A DNA stretch of 64,000 bases from Dryomyza anilis (lineage: Eukaryota > Arthropoda > Insecta > Diptera > Dryomyzidae), in NCBI GenBank assembly GCA_951804985.1, contig OX638133.1, positions 69,756,367 through 69,820,366 of the forward strand. Direction: 5' to 3'. A program made the translations under genes and the position numbers. This document shows positions 1-13,100 of the stretch, in pieces; the stretch's first letter is position 1, and each line of letters opens with the position of its first letter. A model generated the notes under the pieces. The model worked only from the letters and a program-made list of their open reading frames with translations, made no database searches and was not told the origin of the DNA.

Positions 1-1973
1 TTATTCTTAGTTTGGGCTATGTTCTAGATAACCATTAACAATTTTCTTGTTTATCATAAGAACATAAATGTCAGGATTATTAGCATTCATTAGTATATTA
101 AAAATAGTTTTTAAAGTTTTAATGTTATTTATTTGGAAAATTATTATTGTAAAGTGTTGTATTTTGTTTATTCAAATAAGATTTTGAAAAATACCTAATA
201 TTTCGATTTCAGTTTGTATTGTAATGTCTTCGATTCATGTTGATTTTTTCAGTGTCGACATTTTTGTTTGCGTTAAACAATGAATTTTTGCGTAAATAAC
301 AAAACTCCATGATAATGCAACAATTATAGTGAGGTGTTAAAATACACCAAATGACAATGGCTACAATGGACTACAATGTAACTGCGAAACGCATTGAACT
401 GTAAAGTACAAAGTTCATTTGTTGCGAATACAATTGAAATATATGCAAAAGTAAACATTAATCAAAATCACTGAACCATATTTAATTTACAATTTGGTAT
501 TTAACAAAATTCAGCTCTTGCATGATTTTGTTTTTCGAAACTTTGCATATTCTTTCGTCAGGTGCATCATTGGCTCATAAATTAAAGTTGTGATAATAAT
601 TTATAGAAATTTTATTATTGAATGTTAATATAAGCAAAATAGAAGCAACTGGTTAATTGAATTATACATTTTCCCGGATATAGTTAAATTTAGCTATTTT
701 ATTTGTTCTGGGATCTGTGCAATATTGAATAATATGTTAAAAATTTGTGTAATTCACTGATATTTCGGCTTTAAAATGCTGTGTCAATTTTAATTATACT
801 GTCCATCATATTTTTATAAACAATCTTGAATGCTTAAGTAAAACAATATGCTGCAAACATAATATAATTGAATTTCACAAATTTATTTTTATTTTGATAA
901 CCCCATAATTATTTTCAAGATAATTTCAATAGCTAGACAAATTTTGTGACACTTATAAATATTTATAATGAAATATGTTTGCTGCAATTAATTTTTTTAA
1001 CTGCGGCTAATTGAGAGTACAAATATTCCGTATTTAAAGCTTTTCATTTATACATTTCACACTTCTAAACAAATACCTATTTATATTATGAAAATTACTG
1101 TCAATATTGTCATTCAACAAATCGATGACAAATTGATTTGTCAATGTAATAATACATATTAGCAGTTGATAAGTCAATAATCAAATATGTATGTCGTATA
1201 CAATGTATGTTGATAGGAAACATGTTGATTATATATATTGTTTTGTACACTGTAAGTAATGTTTACTTTTATTATTAGAAAACACAATTTTTTTTCATTT
1301 TCTATCATGTCATAATGGCATAGAATAAACCCAAATTGTTTTTAACGGTACACATAATGAAAAATTAAACATATTATGTTGGCTACAATAATTTAAATAT
1401 ATTTATAAAAATATATAACCACAAGTTATGAAATTAATATCAAAATAATTTAAAAATATTTTGATTTAGAAGTAACAGCCAATTAAATTATATAAATTTA
1501 TGGCTGCAAACATAAATATGATGCCTGCATGCATATTTTTCTTAGCGTGTAACCATGAAAAATTCTTCGAGATCGAGTAGAATTGTGTTTTGTTTTTTTT
1601 ATACCTTGTTTTTATTGTATCCCTGAACCAACTCAAGGGCCAAATTCAATGATTTCCTAATTGGCAAAGACGCATTGACTGATTAGTTTTGGCAAAAAGC
1701 CAACATGTCAGAAGGTCTACAACGACGAAGTGCGCTTAAAATGGGAAATAGCAAAAAAACAAAAACATATAGTTTTATGTAGAATAAAAAGCAAAATGTT
1801 AGTATTGTGATTTGGAGTAGAGTATTTTTGCAGATACATTGCAGAACCATTGCAGATACATTGCAAATGCTGATACATTGTATATACAATTTTCATTTTT
1901 TATTTAAAATTATTTTAATGCAAATTTAATTTATACAGAATTTATCTTCATAGTTTTGGTTTTTTCTACACAT
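1..1973. other. AT-rich non-coding DNA
   Basis: Very AT-rich sequence with no convincing coding region, RNA gene or transposon terminus. By position it is probably first-intron or upstream sequence of Ehbp1, whose N-terminal coding exon is not in the window. Short open frames, such as one near 1683-1889 on the minus strand, have no recognisable protein features. Confidence 0.6.
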
Positions 1974-2328
1974 AAAAAAATAATCGACGTAAATATAGCA
2001 ACCGATATTAATTGAATTCATTAATCAATCCAGCAATGAAATTCACCAATTTAATGAAGAAATTTGCTATTCTTTGTTATATATGCAATTGCGTTCGCAA
2101 ATAGGAATATTTGTACGTCAATGCAGCAAATAATTTAGTCGGCGCACTGTTAGCAAATATAATTTAAATAAAATTTGCTGCATTGACGTACAAATAGTCA
2201 TATTAACAAACGTAATTGCTGATTTAACGAAGAATAGTAAATGTTTTCATTAAATTAGTGAAATTCATTGCTGGATTAATAAATGAATGCAATTAATATC
2301 GGTTGCTATATTTACGTCGATTATTTTT
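1974..2328. repeat. Foldback (long inverted-repeat) element
   Basis: The left arm starts with AATAATCGACGTAAATATAG and the right arm ends with its reverse complement. The two arms, about 165 bp each, pair over most of their length around a short centre near 2140-2160 that contains TCGGCGCACTG. The arms differ by scattered substitutions. Single arms recur at about 4122-4229 and 4904-4992, so this is a mobile family rather than a one-off palindrome. No coding capacity; class unknown. Confidence 0.8.
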
Positions 2329-4121
2329 CATTCATTTAAATAGACAGCTAAATTTTATTATGATTTAAAAAATTTATATAGTGTATTTTTCAACCGTAAT
2401 TTTCTGGTAATTTTTAGCATATTTCATTAAACCTCGGTCAAAAACATATTATTGATATCTTCTAGTTCGTTCTACAAAATACGATCTACTTGAAATAGCG
2501 TAATATACAAATGTCAGAAATATGACATGCATTCAATTAGTAATTATTGTAAAAAAAAAGAAATGCAATAATCTTTGGATTCTGGTGGTTGCTATTTTTG
2601 ATTTGTTGTTGCTTTTATTAATTATCCTAACTTGAGGCAGCCGCCACTAGTTCGAAAACAAAAACTTGAAGGCATAATATGTGCCATTCAAGTGAACTTC
2701 CAAGTAACAACTGCAACAGCAACAACAGCAGCAACAATCGCAGATAAAGAACAGCAATATTTTCTTATTTTGTGCTTGAACAAAATATTTTTTGTTCTTC
2801 ACTCTTCTTCCTCTATTCCTTCACATATTTCCACTGCTCTGGCATTTACAGCTGTTCGTTGTTGCTGGCGGCATTATGTTGCTGATAAGTTGCTGCAATG
2901 TTGCTTCCTGCGCATTGATTGCAGCATTTGCGCCAGAGCAAGGAACCCGCATAATCATTGTTATTGCATTGAGCATGAAATTGATAAAATGTCTTTGTTC
3001 TGAATCACAATGCAGAAGTTTCTATTGTGGCTGCTGTCATGCAGATTTTACTGCTACCGCCAAGCAAACTTTGAGCTGGAAAATCATTTATTTTTGTCAG
3101 CATATTTAACAAGTGAAATTTTATTTCGAATTTTTATGACTAGAAAAACAAAATTTTCCATGGACATTCCATACATCAATTCTATATAGTTCGCGGTAGC
3201 TGATTTTGATTGCATACTATGCAGCGCATAGTTCAAACTAAAGATCAAAATGACTAACTTTTTTTCATCGGTTCCAATTTTTAAAATATGCACTATTAAC
3301 ACAGTATCCCTCAAAAACGATTAACATTTATAAAAGTTTTAAATGCATATATATTTTACATATAAATTATATATAAATAATATTTTTTTACCCAAATTTA
3401 AACCGAATATACTCTAAATGTTAATAAAAACCAATATATGTATGTAAAAAATTGTCTAAAAAAATTCAAAAATTTCCGAGTTTAGATCAATCTTAAAAAC
3501 GTATTAGAATATCAATCATTAGTACAATTAAAATAAAAAGTCTGTAACAGTAGCAAAAAAGGTTGCCAATACAGCAAAAATGTTTGCTGAAAAGAGAAAA
3601 GCGGCGGATTTTGCTGAAACAGCAAATGACGTTTACTGTTTCAGTAAACTTATTTTATGCTATTAGAGCAGACAATTTTAGCTATTTTAACTAATTTTTT
3701 TGCTTTAAACTCCTATACACAAAAAAGAAAATATTTTTTTTGTATTTTAATATTTTTTTATTTCTGATATACTTTTTTCTTTTTTTATTTTTATATTATT
3801 TTTTTATTATATTTATTTTATTTATCTTAATTTTTTTATTTTACCTTTATTTCACTTTTTCACTCTTGCATGCGTGCATTATTATTACGTAGAAGAAATA
3901 TCTCTTTTAAATAAACATGTTGTCCAATAAGAGTATACGAATTATAGACACATTTAGCTGCAGCGTCTCGTGACTGTGGCGCCATGTAGTTCAGGCTAGC
4001 TATACTAGCGATATGCACACCTGGGACACTAGTACGATCTTGATCACTAGCAGAACTAAGTTTTCTGGCAAACAGTTCGCTATTTCAAATAAAAGTATGC
4101 TGTAAATGCAATATAAACTGA
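2329..4121. other. Non-coding DNA with low-complexity tracts
   Basis: Contains a CAA/CAG-rich stretch near 2705-2740, long T-rich runs at 3715-3850 and a cluster of CAGCAAA-like words at 3570-3645. A unit around 3157-3230 (CCATACATCAATTC followed by ATATAGTTCGC) recurs at 4837-4903 and, more diverged on the other strand, near 30245-30320. The two open frames at 2632-3109 are not supported as genes. Confidence 0.5.
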
Positions 4122-4229
4122 ACTAACGAAGAATAGCAAATGTTTTCATTAAATTAGTGAATTTTGTTGCTGCATTGATTAATGAATGTAATTAATGTCG
4201 GTTGCTATATTTACGTCGATTATTTTTTT
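4122..4229 (+). repeat. Single-arm copy of the 1974-2328 foldback family
   Basis: Matches the right arm of the foldback element, from the AACGAAGAATAG word through GGTTGCTATATTTACGTCG to the T-run. The opposite arm is absent. Confidence 0.75.
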
Positions 4230-4903
4230 CTGTGTTCGATTTCACAATACAAAAATTGTTTTTCCAACATATTTAAATAAAAAAACGGATTGAATTCACT
4301 TGAAAAATTTGGTTTTGTACTGAGTTATCGAATTCAAAAAGTTTAATACGGCGTTATCCTAAAAAGGTTTAATTACCACCTCATTCAGTCGAACTTTCAA
4401 TGAACTGCTTCAATTGTAGAATCGGATTAAGCTTAACATTCTCCACTAGAATAACAGCTCAGTGGTAGTTCTAAAGATCTGTTTGATGTGTAAATTAACC
4501 TCACCCTGGGAAAATGCCGTCTTAATCTTGCCGATTGGTTTCATATAAAAGTGAATATGTAGGATTAGTGACATAAATTTAAAGATGATATTCATATTTT
4601 AGACATTGTAGTAAAGACTATAACAAAAATTAGCACAATTTAATGATATTTAATGATATGATATTTTTTTCGTTTCAACAAAATAAAAATACAAAGAATT
4701 TTTTAAACCTCATCCCAAAGAAGCATCTGTATAAAATTCCAGACAAAGTGTATTGGCATAATGAGGCAAGTTATGAGACTAATTGAAAAAAAAAACCTTC
4801 GATGATTACATTAAATAATTAAACTACACAGCACGATTTTTCCATGGATATCCCATACATCAATTCAATATAGTTCGCTGGTTGTTGGGGATACTCATTA
4901 TGC

Positions 4904-4992
4904 AGTTTTCATTAAATTAATGAATTTCATTGCTGGATTGATTAATGAATGCAATTAATATCCGTTGCTATATTTACGTCGATTATTTTTTT
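4904..4992 (+). repeat. Second single-arm copy of the foldback family
   Basis: Begins TTTTCATTAAATTAATG and ends GTTGCTATATTTACGTCG plus a T-run, matching the outer part of the right arm at 2240-2328. It follows directly after the 4837-4903 dispersed unit. Confidence 0.7.
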
Positions 4993-5203
4993 ATGTGAAT
5001 TCCCGTTTTTATACAAATTTTGTAAGAAATACGATCGAAAGCTTGATCATGGCATTATATGTTGGTTTTCGCAAGCATTCAAATTTTTTTTAGAAAACTT
5101 TTTTAATTCACAGCAATTTATTCAACTTATTTAATATTCCTTCAAAATAATCAAATACAATTTAATTAACAAAGATATGACCATTTCACTCCATTCAACA
5201 TAT

Positions 5204-5729
5204 TGTTACGAAAATTCAGTCTACGGAAAACTGTTCTACGAGTTCGTATCGCTGGATTGTGTACAAAATAAAAACACTCTTATGTTTGGTTTAAATTATA
5301 ACAATTAACTTTATTAATTCACTTTAATAAACAACTTTACTAATAACAAATTCTAACAACTGCTGCATGTCCACAATTTAACTTGAGATTTATCACACGA
5401 GATGCACTCGACCACTTTACAATCACTACTGAAGTACAGTGCCTCAGATGCGCGGCCTTATATACTGCATGCATTAGTTCGACACGTTTCGACAAGCTTC
5501 GACTTGTTTCGAGAACCTTCTACTCGTTTCGTGAATGACGCATGCTATTGGCATCTCACTCATGTGTTTTAATGCGCTGATTTTCCATCTCTTTCTCGCA
5601 CATTGCTCAGTACGCTGAATGATCTTCCCTCTCTTTCTAACACATTGCTTAGTGCGCTGAATTGTCTTGCGTCTCATTTATTATTGTTGATTGCTTGCAC
5701 AGTGGGGCAAATTACCTCTTTTCGTAACA
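5204..5729 (-). mobile_element. Solo LTR of a retrotransposon (Gypsy-like)
   Basis: A 526-bp sequence bounded by TGTTACGAAAA and TTTTCGTAACA, giving the TG...CA ends typical of an LTR, with a 4-bp ATAT duplication on both sides (5200-5203 and 5730-5733). A second copy is at 40267-40801. On the minus strand there is a TATA box (5457-5464), a TCAGT-type initiator about 30 bp downstream (5428-5432), and an AATAAA further on, so the sense strand is minus. No internal coding region adjoins it, so it is a recombined solo LTR. The 4-bp duplication and TGTTACGA start fit Gypsy-type elements; that assignment is inference. Confidence 0.85.
5424..5520 (-). promoter_or_regulatory. LTR core promoter with heat-shock-element motif
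   Basis: Read on the minus strand: GAAGGTTCTCGAA at 5520-5508 is a perfect three-unit heat-shock element (GAAnnTTCnnGAA). Further GAA units follow, including the near-match GAAGCTTGTCGAA. Then come TATATAAG at 5464-5457 and the initiator TTCAGTAG near 5430. The same arrangement is kept in the other LTR copy. Binding by HSF is inferred from the motif only. Confidence 0.6.
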
Positions 5730-5782
5730 ATATACTAAATCCGAGGTTGTCATTCACTTAAAAGAAAGGCCATACAATTACT

Positions 5783-6015
5783 ACCCGAAGAGTCTACGCA
5801 ACCAATGTTTTCTGGAGACAATTCTTCCACTAAATAATTCTTCCGAGAGGCAACAACCCAATATGGCCCAGAAGAAATTTTGCCTCGTGACATTTCTTAC
5901 TTCTATAACTCTTTCCCGAACCAATTCTACAACATAACAATTCTTCTCCAAAATTCCTCCCGAGGCAATACTTCGCCGACAATTCTTCCCTAGCTGTACA
6001 GCGGCAATATCAAAA
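5783..6015. repeat. Degenerate ~15-bp tandem repeat, Helitron-related
   Basis: Repeats of an AATTCTTCC-type word at roughly 15-bp spacing, resembling the GAATTCTACGGG array inside the Helitron at 39067-40055. The terminal sequences of the element are not visible here. Probably a decayed array; the open frame across it is a by-product of the periodicity. Confidence 0.45.
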
Positions 6016-6917
6016 TTCAAACCACAATTCTACTTCCATTCTATATATTCAGTTAAAAGTTTTTTAAGTGAAAAACATTTTCAAGTTTTGTGCAATTATT
6101 TGGCTGTAAGTAATACAGCACCTGACCTCATTCAGTTACCTATTCACCCATTATATCAACACGAAAAAAAAACACTAGTTCATCAAAAGCAACAATTAAC
6201 AGACCATGAATGTTTTACGACTGTCCAGCAGCGACGTCATCGTCGTCGTCATCAGTGACAGTTCTCGACTTTTCTACCGAATGAACTCGAGTAGTAGTTA
6301 CTGCCATCATGCATCCTGACGACCGAATACCTGACTGAGTTTTCATATATGAAATCTTTAATTTTTTATGATTTATTTACTGCAAAAAAAAAGATGAATG
6401 CAAAAATGTTGACCTACTTTTAACTGCCATGACAGCACTAAGATATTTGCAGCGGCTTTTGCAACATCAACAACATCAAAACTAACAGCCAACAAAAGTG
6501 AGAGTTTATTTGTACGAGTGGCACCCCGTCGTAGTTGGCAACTTCTAGGGTTCCACATAAAAGTGTATCCTTGAGCTGCACATTCGTTGGAGTTGAGTTT
6601 ATCTTTTTATTATTGTTTTTTTTTTTTGGTAGGGTTTTCTGTGTTTTTTGTGATTTTATTTGCGCGCTCAGAGCCTACAAAGACCTGCATAGTGGGAGGT
6701 TTATGCAAGAGAACTTTGGGCTATATTTTGTAAATGGAAGATGTCCTTTGGGCACAACTACCAAGAGAAACTTAGTCTGTTTGGGAGTCGTTTTTTTTCA
6801 CAGCTACACAAAGTTTTCTTATAATGAGACAAACAACGTCGTCTCAATTCTCCAGTTGCGAAAAACTTTATTTTGTACTACAATATCTTGATTTTGGTTT
6901 CTTTTCTTCTATTTCAG
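6016..6917. other. Intron sequence upstream of the first visible Ehbp1 exon
   Basis: No coding exon recognised. The missing N-terminal start of Ehbp1 would normally lie upstream of 6918 but is not found in this stretch or in the first 6 kb. The stretch ends in a pyrimidine-rich tract and TTTCAG acceptor at 6913-6917. Confidence 0.6.
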
Positions 6918-7125
6918 GCGCCCCTCAAATCTCTCTGTGGTCTGGACACGACGTTCTCGTCGCGTAGCATCGGCTCCATTGGCATGGGAGCCTGATATGA
7001 TGAATCCGCTGGTCGGACTTATATCGTGGCCGGTGCCCGACAATCATGCCATCTCGGTGACGTTGTTTAAGGACCCGCGTACACATGAACTCGAGGACAA
7101 GGATTGGACATTTGTCATAGAAGAT
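6918..7125 (+). CDS. Ehbp1: Ehbp1 exon with first part of C2 domain
   Basis: Acceptor TTTCAG/G; the first base completes a codon from an upstream exon not in the window. It encodes [15 protein letters not shown], then [16 protein letters not shown], ending WTFVIED before donor GTAAGT. This is the conserved early part of the NT-C2 domain of EHBP1 proteins, where a tryptophan-rich strand leads into the basic RRSRR patch. GC content and codon use contrast sharply with the AT-rich flanks. The exon ends in phase 0. Confidence 0.92.
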
Positions 7126-10100
7126 GTAAGTAATATAAAAGATTACAAATATTTTTTTTTATTTTAATCAGTGACTAAAACCGTTTAGAATATCGGTTCC
7201 GGTGCAAGATTTATAAAATAGTGGTTCCGAATTCGGTTCCACACATTTTTTAATAACGATTCCGGTTTCAAAAATGGAAACGGTTCCGTTTCCGGTTCTT
7301 TGCGGTCCATAACAGGGTCTAAAACCTTTTGGAATATCAGATCCGAACTGGTTCCATGATTTTTAAAATAGCATTCCCGATTCCGGTTCCAACAAAAAAA
7401 AATTAGATGGGTTCCGGTTCCACACATTTTTTAATAACTGTTCCGATTCCGTGTTCAAAAATCGAAACGGTTCCGGTTATTTCAAGGACCCATATCTCTG
7501 GAACTATGGTAATTAGCAAACTAAAATTTTGGGGTTTTCTTTATCGTTAAATCGTAAATCCATCCTACATAATTTCATTAGTGTCTGGCGCTGGTAAATT
7601 TTTTGTATTTTTAGTTAATCTGACCCATATGATTAATTTTCTTAAAAATGTTTTTTTATTTGTCGCCTATTTTATTATTTATAATAAAGACTACACTCAG
7701 AATTCGTTTTCGTTAGTATATTAATCGATCTAATAAACGACCTTGTTTGCACATAAAAAATTACTACAAGACTTCCACTGGTTGTCATTCACATTTGACA
7801 TTGAATCTAATTTCAACAAGTTATTCGGTAGGAGGTTTTGATTAAAGCGCTGCTAATGAATCGACCTTGATGCATACAATGAAGATTATATAAAAAAAAC
7901 CACACGGCGTGTTTAACAAAGTCAGGAAAATTACACTAACCTGAGCAGGCTACAAAACACGCATCTAAGGATATAAAATGGCGGCAAACTACTAATTAAA
8001 TGGCATTGTTTCATGTTGTTTAACAATCATTTTCCATTATGCCGCCTATTTTTATAAAATGACTAAGCCATTTAAATCATGATGGGGGAAATTAAAATAG
8101 TATTGAGGTAATATAAAAGAACACTAAAACCAACTAGTTTTTACTTTAAAAACTGTTCGATTAACGTTGTCTAAACAAATAGGTTCTGTCTATCTCAATT
8201 AAGTTATTTAAATTGGATAAAAAAACAAAATACCATTTACATAGGTATTTATAGTGTAGTTTATTTATACATCGAAGTCACAAAAATCAAATTGGACAAA
8301 TTGGAGTGGCACCTTCAATAGAACCTAAAAATTAAGTATTTCAATCGTAAAGTTACATAGATTTCAACTAAACTTTAAATTTGGATGTTATTCATCTTAC
8401 TTAATCGCACCACACAAAAACTCACCTCTGGTAGTTAACACGATATTCTGACAACGAGATTGAATTAATTAATTTTTGTTCTGAAACTCACAAAAACTAT
8501 TGTAAATTTGTCTCATAAATAAAGGCATATTTTTTATATGAATATCTCAGTTTTCATTGCTACCCTGTATAAATCGCATAACAGTCAGACGACCGGACAC
8601 ACACATTGCATGTGTATGTATTTTAGTACAACTATCCAGTTGGCAAGAAATACTTCTTGTTGAACAACACACACGAGTTGTGTTTGTTGTACAAAACAAT
8701 TTCCTGCGAAAAATCGATCCACTTGTTTTGATTCGCATATTTTTGTTGTTGTGCTTTCAAAAGTAGCAGAAGATATGTGAAACTCAAAAAGCGAAAACAT
8801 ACAAAAAGCACTAAAATGTAGGTACACTGTTAAAATGTTTATATATTAAAAATATCATTTTTTGTTTTATAAAAAATTAAACCTAAAAAAACTTAATTAT
8901 TTTGCAAAATAAACACAAAAGAAAGCATAAAAATATAATATTGTTTAATTTTAGTGCAAGTGCGTGCTTCACAAACAACGAACGACACTAGCATAGCATG
9001 TTTTTTGTAGTTGCGATCGAAAAAAAACTGGCAAAACACATGTATAGTCGCTCTACGAATGACACTAGCGTATCGAAGAAAGAAGAAACAAATAGCTTTG
9101 TCTATTTTGTTCTTGGAATTGCGTGTGTTTTTTTTTGTCGATTTACCGTATTCACAAGTGATCGAAGAAAACAATAGCGAAACAAAGTTCAGACCAAAGT
9201 CCGTCGTTCTGGGAAATATTGTTTTAAAAAAATCAACATGGGAATCCCGTTTTAAATGACATTTGTATTTTAAATAAAATATGTTTATGTCGTTTCTCAT
9301 ATTTTTTTTATAAAACGTTTTAAAACTGGTATAAGACCGAAACGATTACGGTTTCGGTTTTAAAAATAAAATGGTTTTAAAGGGATATCGGTTTCGGTTA
9401 CGGTTTCAATCCTGGATTTCAACATTTGAAGACTTAGGATTATCTATGGACCATATGCTTCGTTTCCTTCTACACATAAAAATGACAAATAAAGCAAAAA
9501 TTTTTTAAGGATGTTTTAGGATTTATACTTTACTTGTACGTCCTATTTTGGAGTATGCATCCATTATTTGGAACCCTTTCTGTAATGTACACAATTTTTA
9601 TTATTTTCTCTTCGAAACTTCCATTTGGAAACCGGATATACATCTTCCACCTCTTGAACATGGACTAAAACAACATACCCCCTTATTTTGTAAAACGAAA
9701 AGTATCGAATCACCTTTCGTTTCGTTTTACAAAATAAAAGGTTTAATCTTCATAGATTCTTCCGGTGTTGAATTTTCAAGACCTTCTCTTTAGGCACATG
9801 AATCACAGCTTTGCACCCATAGACCTTGATGTGCTTCACGTTTGGCTTCCTTCCAGACCAAGATTCTTCCGGTGTTGAATTTTCAAGACCTCTGCATGGC
9901 GTTCGATTAATTAGGTAAACTGCTGTATTCGCTGCTTCATGACCTATTCTTGAGACCGATAGAAGATTGATGCAAAGATCCGGAACATGTAGTACATCCA
10001 GGAATGAGACGGTGTCCTCTGTAGATGCTGATGTTCGCTCTGACATATCAACATTTCCAATCCCTTCCACGCGCATCGTCGAGTTGTTCGCCACAGTGAC

Positions 10101-13100
10101 TTCAGCATCCTGTGGTTGAATTTTGCTGGAGAAGTATTCACCGCTTGCGCACATGTGAGCCGAAGCGCCTGAATCGAAGAACCAGTCCTTAGCGTCGACG
10201 CACCTTGCAGAAAAACATCCAAAACATCCATCCGGTCGATTCCTCATCGAAGTTCAACCCAGCTCCTCGCAATTTGTGTGCGGTGTTTAATACATCGTTG
10301 ACGTAATCTTCTGTGGATCCAAAATCTTTAAGTTTTGATGAGCAAAACTTTTGAATTAGTCCTACTCGTCGCACTAAGCCAGAGTCCTCATAGTTGTTCG
10401 CGAGCGTATTCCAAATGTCTTTTGCGCTCTGGCAAGCTCGAATATGTGGATATATCGTCTTTTCTACAAGAAGAATGAGCTCAGACTTGGCTTGGATTAG
10501 TTTGTCTGCATTCACTTCAGTGCCTTCTACAACCTTCCAGAGGTTCTTCATTTGCAAATAAGCCTCTACTGAAAATTTCCAGTCCTCGAAATTTTCGCTG
10601 CCCTTCAGCTTCTCGATTTGATTGTTGGCTGCCATTATTCGTAATACCTTTGTCCAGAATTTCTTGACACAAATTTTCTTGCTGCTCTTGAAAATTGTCT
10701 TACGGTTGCCTCTATTTCGTGAGGGCCCATAACCTGATGTTTTCAAGATTTATTTAGAAGTACTATTTTATTTTGTGATAAATTAAAACTACAAAAGCAA
10801 AGAACTAAAGATACAAAATATCAGTTCAATTGAAACACAAAGTAAAATTTAACAAGTAACTTAATCTAAATTTGCTACATTTTTCTATTTTTATTAATTA
10901 ATGATGTCATAGAGTCAAGTTATTTACTTCAAAATATATCGCATAATTGTCCTTCAAGGCAATATAGACAATATTTTCCGATTTAATTGCGCTTATGTGG
11001 CACTAACTACACTTTAAATGATACATTATTCGGATATATAATTATTTTAATGAATTATATTTTCTTTTCTATCTTTCTGACTCGATTGATGTTATAAAAA
11101 AACTTTATAGTTCAACACCTAAATAGGTACTTAATACGATGTTGTATACTATAATACTTTGTATAGTGGCTGATGATATTTATCTGTAGCTAACTCGCCA
11201 ATGGCCATGTATCCGACCAGCTCGGACTGCTCAAGAAACCGTCACCAATCCGGGTGATACGCGGCAATGAAAAATTTGAGAAATATAAATTTTTGCTTTT
11301 CTACTTTTTTTATTCAGAACGAACCTGAGTATCACTTTGAAATTTTTACCGTTTGACTTAATCAAATCCACTCCAGAATAATGTATAATTTGAATCATTT
11401 AATCATTTTCTCAAAATAAATATATGATTTTTTAGTGTGCTTTAAATAATACCTATATTTTAGATCTGCAAATATACCAAAGTATCTTAATTTCTGGATA
11501 TTAAATTCAACACAATGAAGTTTTTGTATATATTACACACAATTTGCATAGTCAACGGCAATCTTTACAATTTAACACAAAATCTTATTTATGTGTTTAA
11601 TATTATTTGATTTGAAGGCGGCATTAAAACGCCTATCATCATTTCGAATAAACAGTTTGCGAATCAGATGTTGCGCAAGTGGGCGTTGGGGGGAGTTCAC
11701 ATCGAGAAGGTTGGTCTTTCAGCAGTTTGTGCGTCTTAGACTTTAATACAATTGCGCTTAATTTAAATTGAATCAACTTGAATGTTGCACATGCTACTAA
11801 TTTATGCCACATTCACTTTTCGTAAGTAGGAGTAGATTAAGTTGCTCGTTGAAAAGTATACAAAATGGGTCTTAACTAACTTTAAAGTACTGCGAAACAC
11901 ATTTCCAGTAGCATTACAGATGAAGAATGTACAGCGGGAGTTTGTAAAGGAGAATGAAATTGGGGAATGAACTTTAGAATGAAAGACAATTTTCTTATAA
12001 CTCTAATAGGAATATTTCTGGGACAATGATGGGAAACTGATCTTGTTATACCCAGGTATGGAGCAATCTAACCTAGTAGAGTTATATAGGACCTAATAGA
12101 ATTATATAATCCCGTCCTCTATTAGGACGTATCAGATCGTTTTTAGGTTTTTCTTGTTTATCGGAAATATGTGATAAAATCATTTATTTGACACAAAACA
12201 TGAATATGAAATTTACAGAATACATAAAACGGCGCTTTAAACTGAATTCATTGCGGAAACTGAAATTAATTTCTTGTCCCTTTTTTAACGAAAATATATA
12301 ACATTCTTCAAAAGTGTCAAACATATTTTAAATTTTCTGCAGACAAAAATGTTGTCAACGCAGTCGGTGCAATTGAAATATTTTTTTTGTACTCAATGAG
12401 GGTGTTCTTTTTTATTTAAAAGTACCACTCATGTGCCACATTCACATTGAACGTATTTGAATTTTAAATGAAAAGAAAACAACACAAAAGACAGATAGCA
12501 CAAATGATGTTGGTTTGGGGGAGCCGTCGCAGATGACCCGCATTTAAATGGTGTGAAAATTATGGTCAACTGACGACCGCCATTGGACGGGCGGTAGTGC
12601 TATAAAAGGAAGTTGCATTTGTAAGGCATCGCATATTGAATTTAAAATTAAGTGGGCGCAGACTGAACGGAACTCGATGAACAAATAAACAGACAAACAG
12701 AAGCTGGAGCACAGTTAATTATTATTCTTTAGTGGTAAAATAAAAATTAAATTTAATTCCAATTTCAGTATAATGTTAATAATTTAACTTAAATATATTT
12801 ATTTAATAATTTTTTTTTTAAATTTGGTGCCTCTAAAAGTGACAGAAGAATTTGAAAATTCTGTATAATACGAGATTATTTAAATTCACCTTCAAAAGAA
12901 AAATTAAAATGTTTGATATTATTGAACGGTGATAATTTCAATTCGACTGAAAAACCTTAATTTGTAAATACAAAAACATTGTTTTATTTAAAGCTCAAAT
13001 ATTCTGTATAATTGCAAAACATAAAATTTGCATTATATTTAATTTTAAACAAAATATATATTTTTTTAATTTTTGTATTCCAATTAGAGATGGGCGCGTG

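Noticed and set aside
2632..3109. Overlapping plus-strand frames of 123 and 105 residues
   Set aside because: No homology signature, no splice support, and composition like surrounding intron; could still be an untranslated exon.
8893..9300. 135-residue minus-strand frame
   Set aside because: Lies in a hAT fragment; the homologous region of the 56960 element does not keep the frame.
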